DNA of 6,518 nucleotides from Alphaproteobacteria bacterium. Its GTDB lineage: Bacteria; Pseudomonadota; Alphaproteobacteria; Micavibrionales; UBA2020. The stretch lies in NCBI GenBank assembly GCA_018971405.1, contig JAGXAX010000087.1:1-6518 (forward strand), read 5' to 3'. Numbering within the stretch: position 1 is the first letter of the stretch; the number at the start of each line of letters is the position of its first letter. Under the pieces are notes generated by a model. The model did not search any database and was not told the DNA's origin. It was given only the letters and a program-made list of their open reading frames with translations. Shown one piece after another: positions 5,454 through 6,518 of this stretch. The position numbers and the translations under genes were made by a program.

Positions 5454-6518
5454 GCCGCTTTCCCCTGCGCTTTCATGACGAAATGGTTGAGAAGGTCGAT
5501 GCGGGTGACAAGCCCGATCAGCTTTTCGTTTTCGGTGACGACGATCATCGGATTGTCCTCCAGCAGCGCCGCCGCTTCATCGAGACTTGCCGTGCAAGCG
5601 AGTTTTGCCGGTGCGGGCTTCATGATCTCGCCCACGGCGACGTCCTGACGCGCCGCGACCTGCTCCATGTACTTCAGCAGCAGGGATTCATCGACGATCC
5701 CCGCGAGCCTGCCCGCCTCATCAACGACCGGCAACTGCGAAACATCGGCCACGCGCATGCGCTTGTAAGCCGTAAGCAGCGTATCGGTCGGGCGGACGAT
5801 GACGGTGTCACCCTGATCGTGACGGCGGACGACGAGGTCTTCCACCGTGTTCGTCAGGTTGCGCTTCCTGAAGCCGTGCTCGGTCATCCAGAAGTCGCTG
5901 AAGGTTTTGGAGAGATATTTGTCGCCGCGGTCGCAGACCAGCGAGACGACGCGCTTGGGGCTTTTCTGCGCGCGGCAGTATTTCAGCGCGGCGGCGAACA
6001 GCGTGCCGGAAGACGTTCCGGCGAGGATACCCTCCTTCACCAGCAGCTCGCGCGCGGCGGCGAGGCTCTCCTCGTCCGTGACGCTGTAGGCCCTTTTGAC
6101 CAGCGACATGTCCATGACCGGCGGAACGAAATCCTCGCCGATGCCCTCGATCACCCACGAACCAGCCTCGACCTTCTCGCCCCGGTTGAACAGCGGTTCG
6201 AGGATCGACCCCGCCGGATCGGCCAGCACCATTTCCGTCTTCGGGCTGACTTTTTTGAGGAAGCGCCCGATGCCGGTCAGCGTGCCGCCCGAGCCGACGC
6301 CGCAGACGACGGCGTCCACGTCGTGGTTCATCTGCTCCCAGATCTCCGGCCCGGTGGTCTTCTCATGCGCTTCGGCATTGACGGGGTTGGCGAACTGGTT
6401 GATGTAAAAGCCGCCGGTTTCCTTCGCGATGCGCTCGGCGATGTTCTGATAGTAGTCCGGATGCTCCTTGGTCACGTCCGAGCGCGCCATGCGCACGTCC
6501 GCGCCGAGCGCCTTGCAG
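5450..6518 (-). CDS. cbs: Cystathionine beta-synthase with C-terminal CBS-domain pair (5' end outside window)
   Basis: A PLP-dependent fold type II enzyme expected to condense homocysteine with serine (or an activated serine) to cystathionine, the first step of reverse transsulfuration. The visible frame gives 355 residues running off the window edge, so roughly the first 100 to 140 residues, including the PLP-binding lysine, are missing. The fragment shows Q-F-A-N-P (41-45) and T-T-G-P-E-I-W (54-60), the glycine-rich phosphate loop G-V-G-S-G-G-T (73-79), E-G-I-L-A-G-T-S-S-G (162-171) whose serine region faces the pyridine nitrogen, and C-D-R-G-D-K-Y-L-S (195-203). Two CBS motifs follow at about 238-283 and 293-347, forming a Bateman module that in this family often binds adenosyl ligands and regulates activity; the ligand here is unknown. 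The last four bases overlap the gamma-lyase gene, indicating an operon with beta-synthase first. The promoter lies outside the window. O-acetylserine-using relatives (MccA/CysK-like) are an alternative, but the CBS module supports beta-synthase. Confidence 0.92.
   Translation of the reverse strand, partial: CKALGADVRMARSDVTKEHPDYYQNIAERIAKETGGFYINQFANPVNAEAHEKTTGPEIWEQMNHDVDAVVCGVGSGGTLTGIGRFLKKVSPKTEMVLADPAGSILEPLFNRGEKVEAGSWVIEGIGEDFVPPVMDMSLVKRAYSVTDEESLAAARELLVKEGILAGTSSGTLFAAALKYCRAQKSPKRVVSLVCDRGDKYLSKTFSDFWMTEHGFRKRNLTNTVEDLVVRRHDQGDTVIVRPTDTLLTAYKRMRVADVSQLPVVDEAGRLAGIVDESLLLKYMEQVAARQDVAVGEIMKPAPAKLACTASLDEAAALLEDNPMIVVTENEKLIGLVTRIDLLNHFVMKAQGKAA

Noticed and set aside
1..6518. Mobile elements, CRISPR arrays, tRNA or rRNA genes
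   Set aside because: I saw no transposase-like frames, terminal inverted repeats, regularly spaced repeats or RNA-gene signatures. Nearly every base is accounted for by coding sequence.

Overview
The window is gene-dense, GC-rich bacterial DNA with almost no intergenic space; the largest gap is about 29 bases. Codon use is strongly G/C-ending, and the protein families point to a Gram-negative proteobacterium, most likely an alphaproteobacterium. That placement is inference: there is no rRNA or other taxonomic marker here.

Positions 1 to 4276, plus strand, are part of an extracellular polysaccharide locus (capsule, EPS or O-antigen). The genes are the 3' end of a UDP-glucose 4-epimerase gene (galE), a WbaP-type initiating sugar-phosphate transferase, a short Wza-type export lipoprotein, a small secreted eight-cysteine protein of unknown function, and a Wzx-like flippase. 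Spacing is operon-like: a 1-base stop/start overlap, then gaps of 11 to 29 bases, 24 bases and 15 bases. The inferred order of work is that GalE supplies a UDP-hexose, the WbaP-like enzyme loads a sugar phosphate onto undecaprenyl phosphate, the flippase moves the lipid-linked oligosaccharide across the inner membrane, and the Wza-like lipoprotein takes part in export through the outer membrane. No Wzy polymerase, Wzc/Wzz co-polymerase or glycosyltransferase lies in the window.

Positions 4290 to 6518, minus strand, hold a convergent two-gene reverse transsulfuration operon: cystathionine beta-synthase (5' end cut by the window edge) followed by a cystathionine gamma-lyase type enzyme. They overlap by 4 bases (ATGA) and together would convert homocysteine and serine to cysteine via cystathionine. 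The two gene blocks meet tail to tail with 13 bases between stop codons.

The most interesting item is the small secreted protein at 2453 to 2815. It is built from two four-cysteine modules with exactly the same cysteine spacing (C-x9-C-x7-C-x10-C, twice, 46 residues apart) and sits between two polysaccharide export genes. Secondary observations are short simple repeats inside galE and the WbaP-like gene that could be slippage-prone, and an unusual hydrophobic residue at a specificity position of the lyase. I found no mobile element, CRISPR array, tRNA or rRNA.
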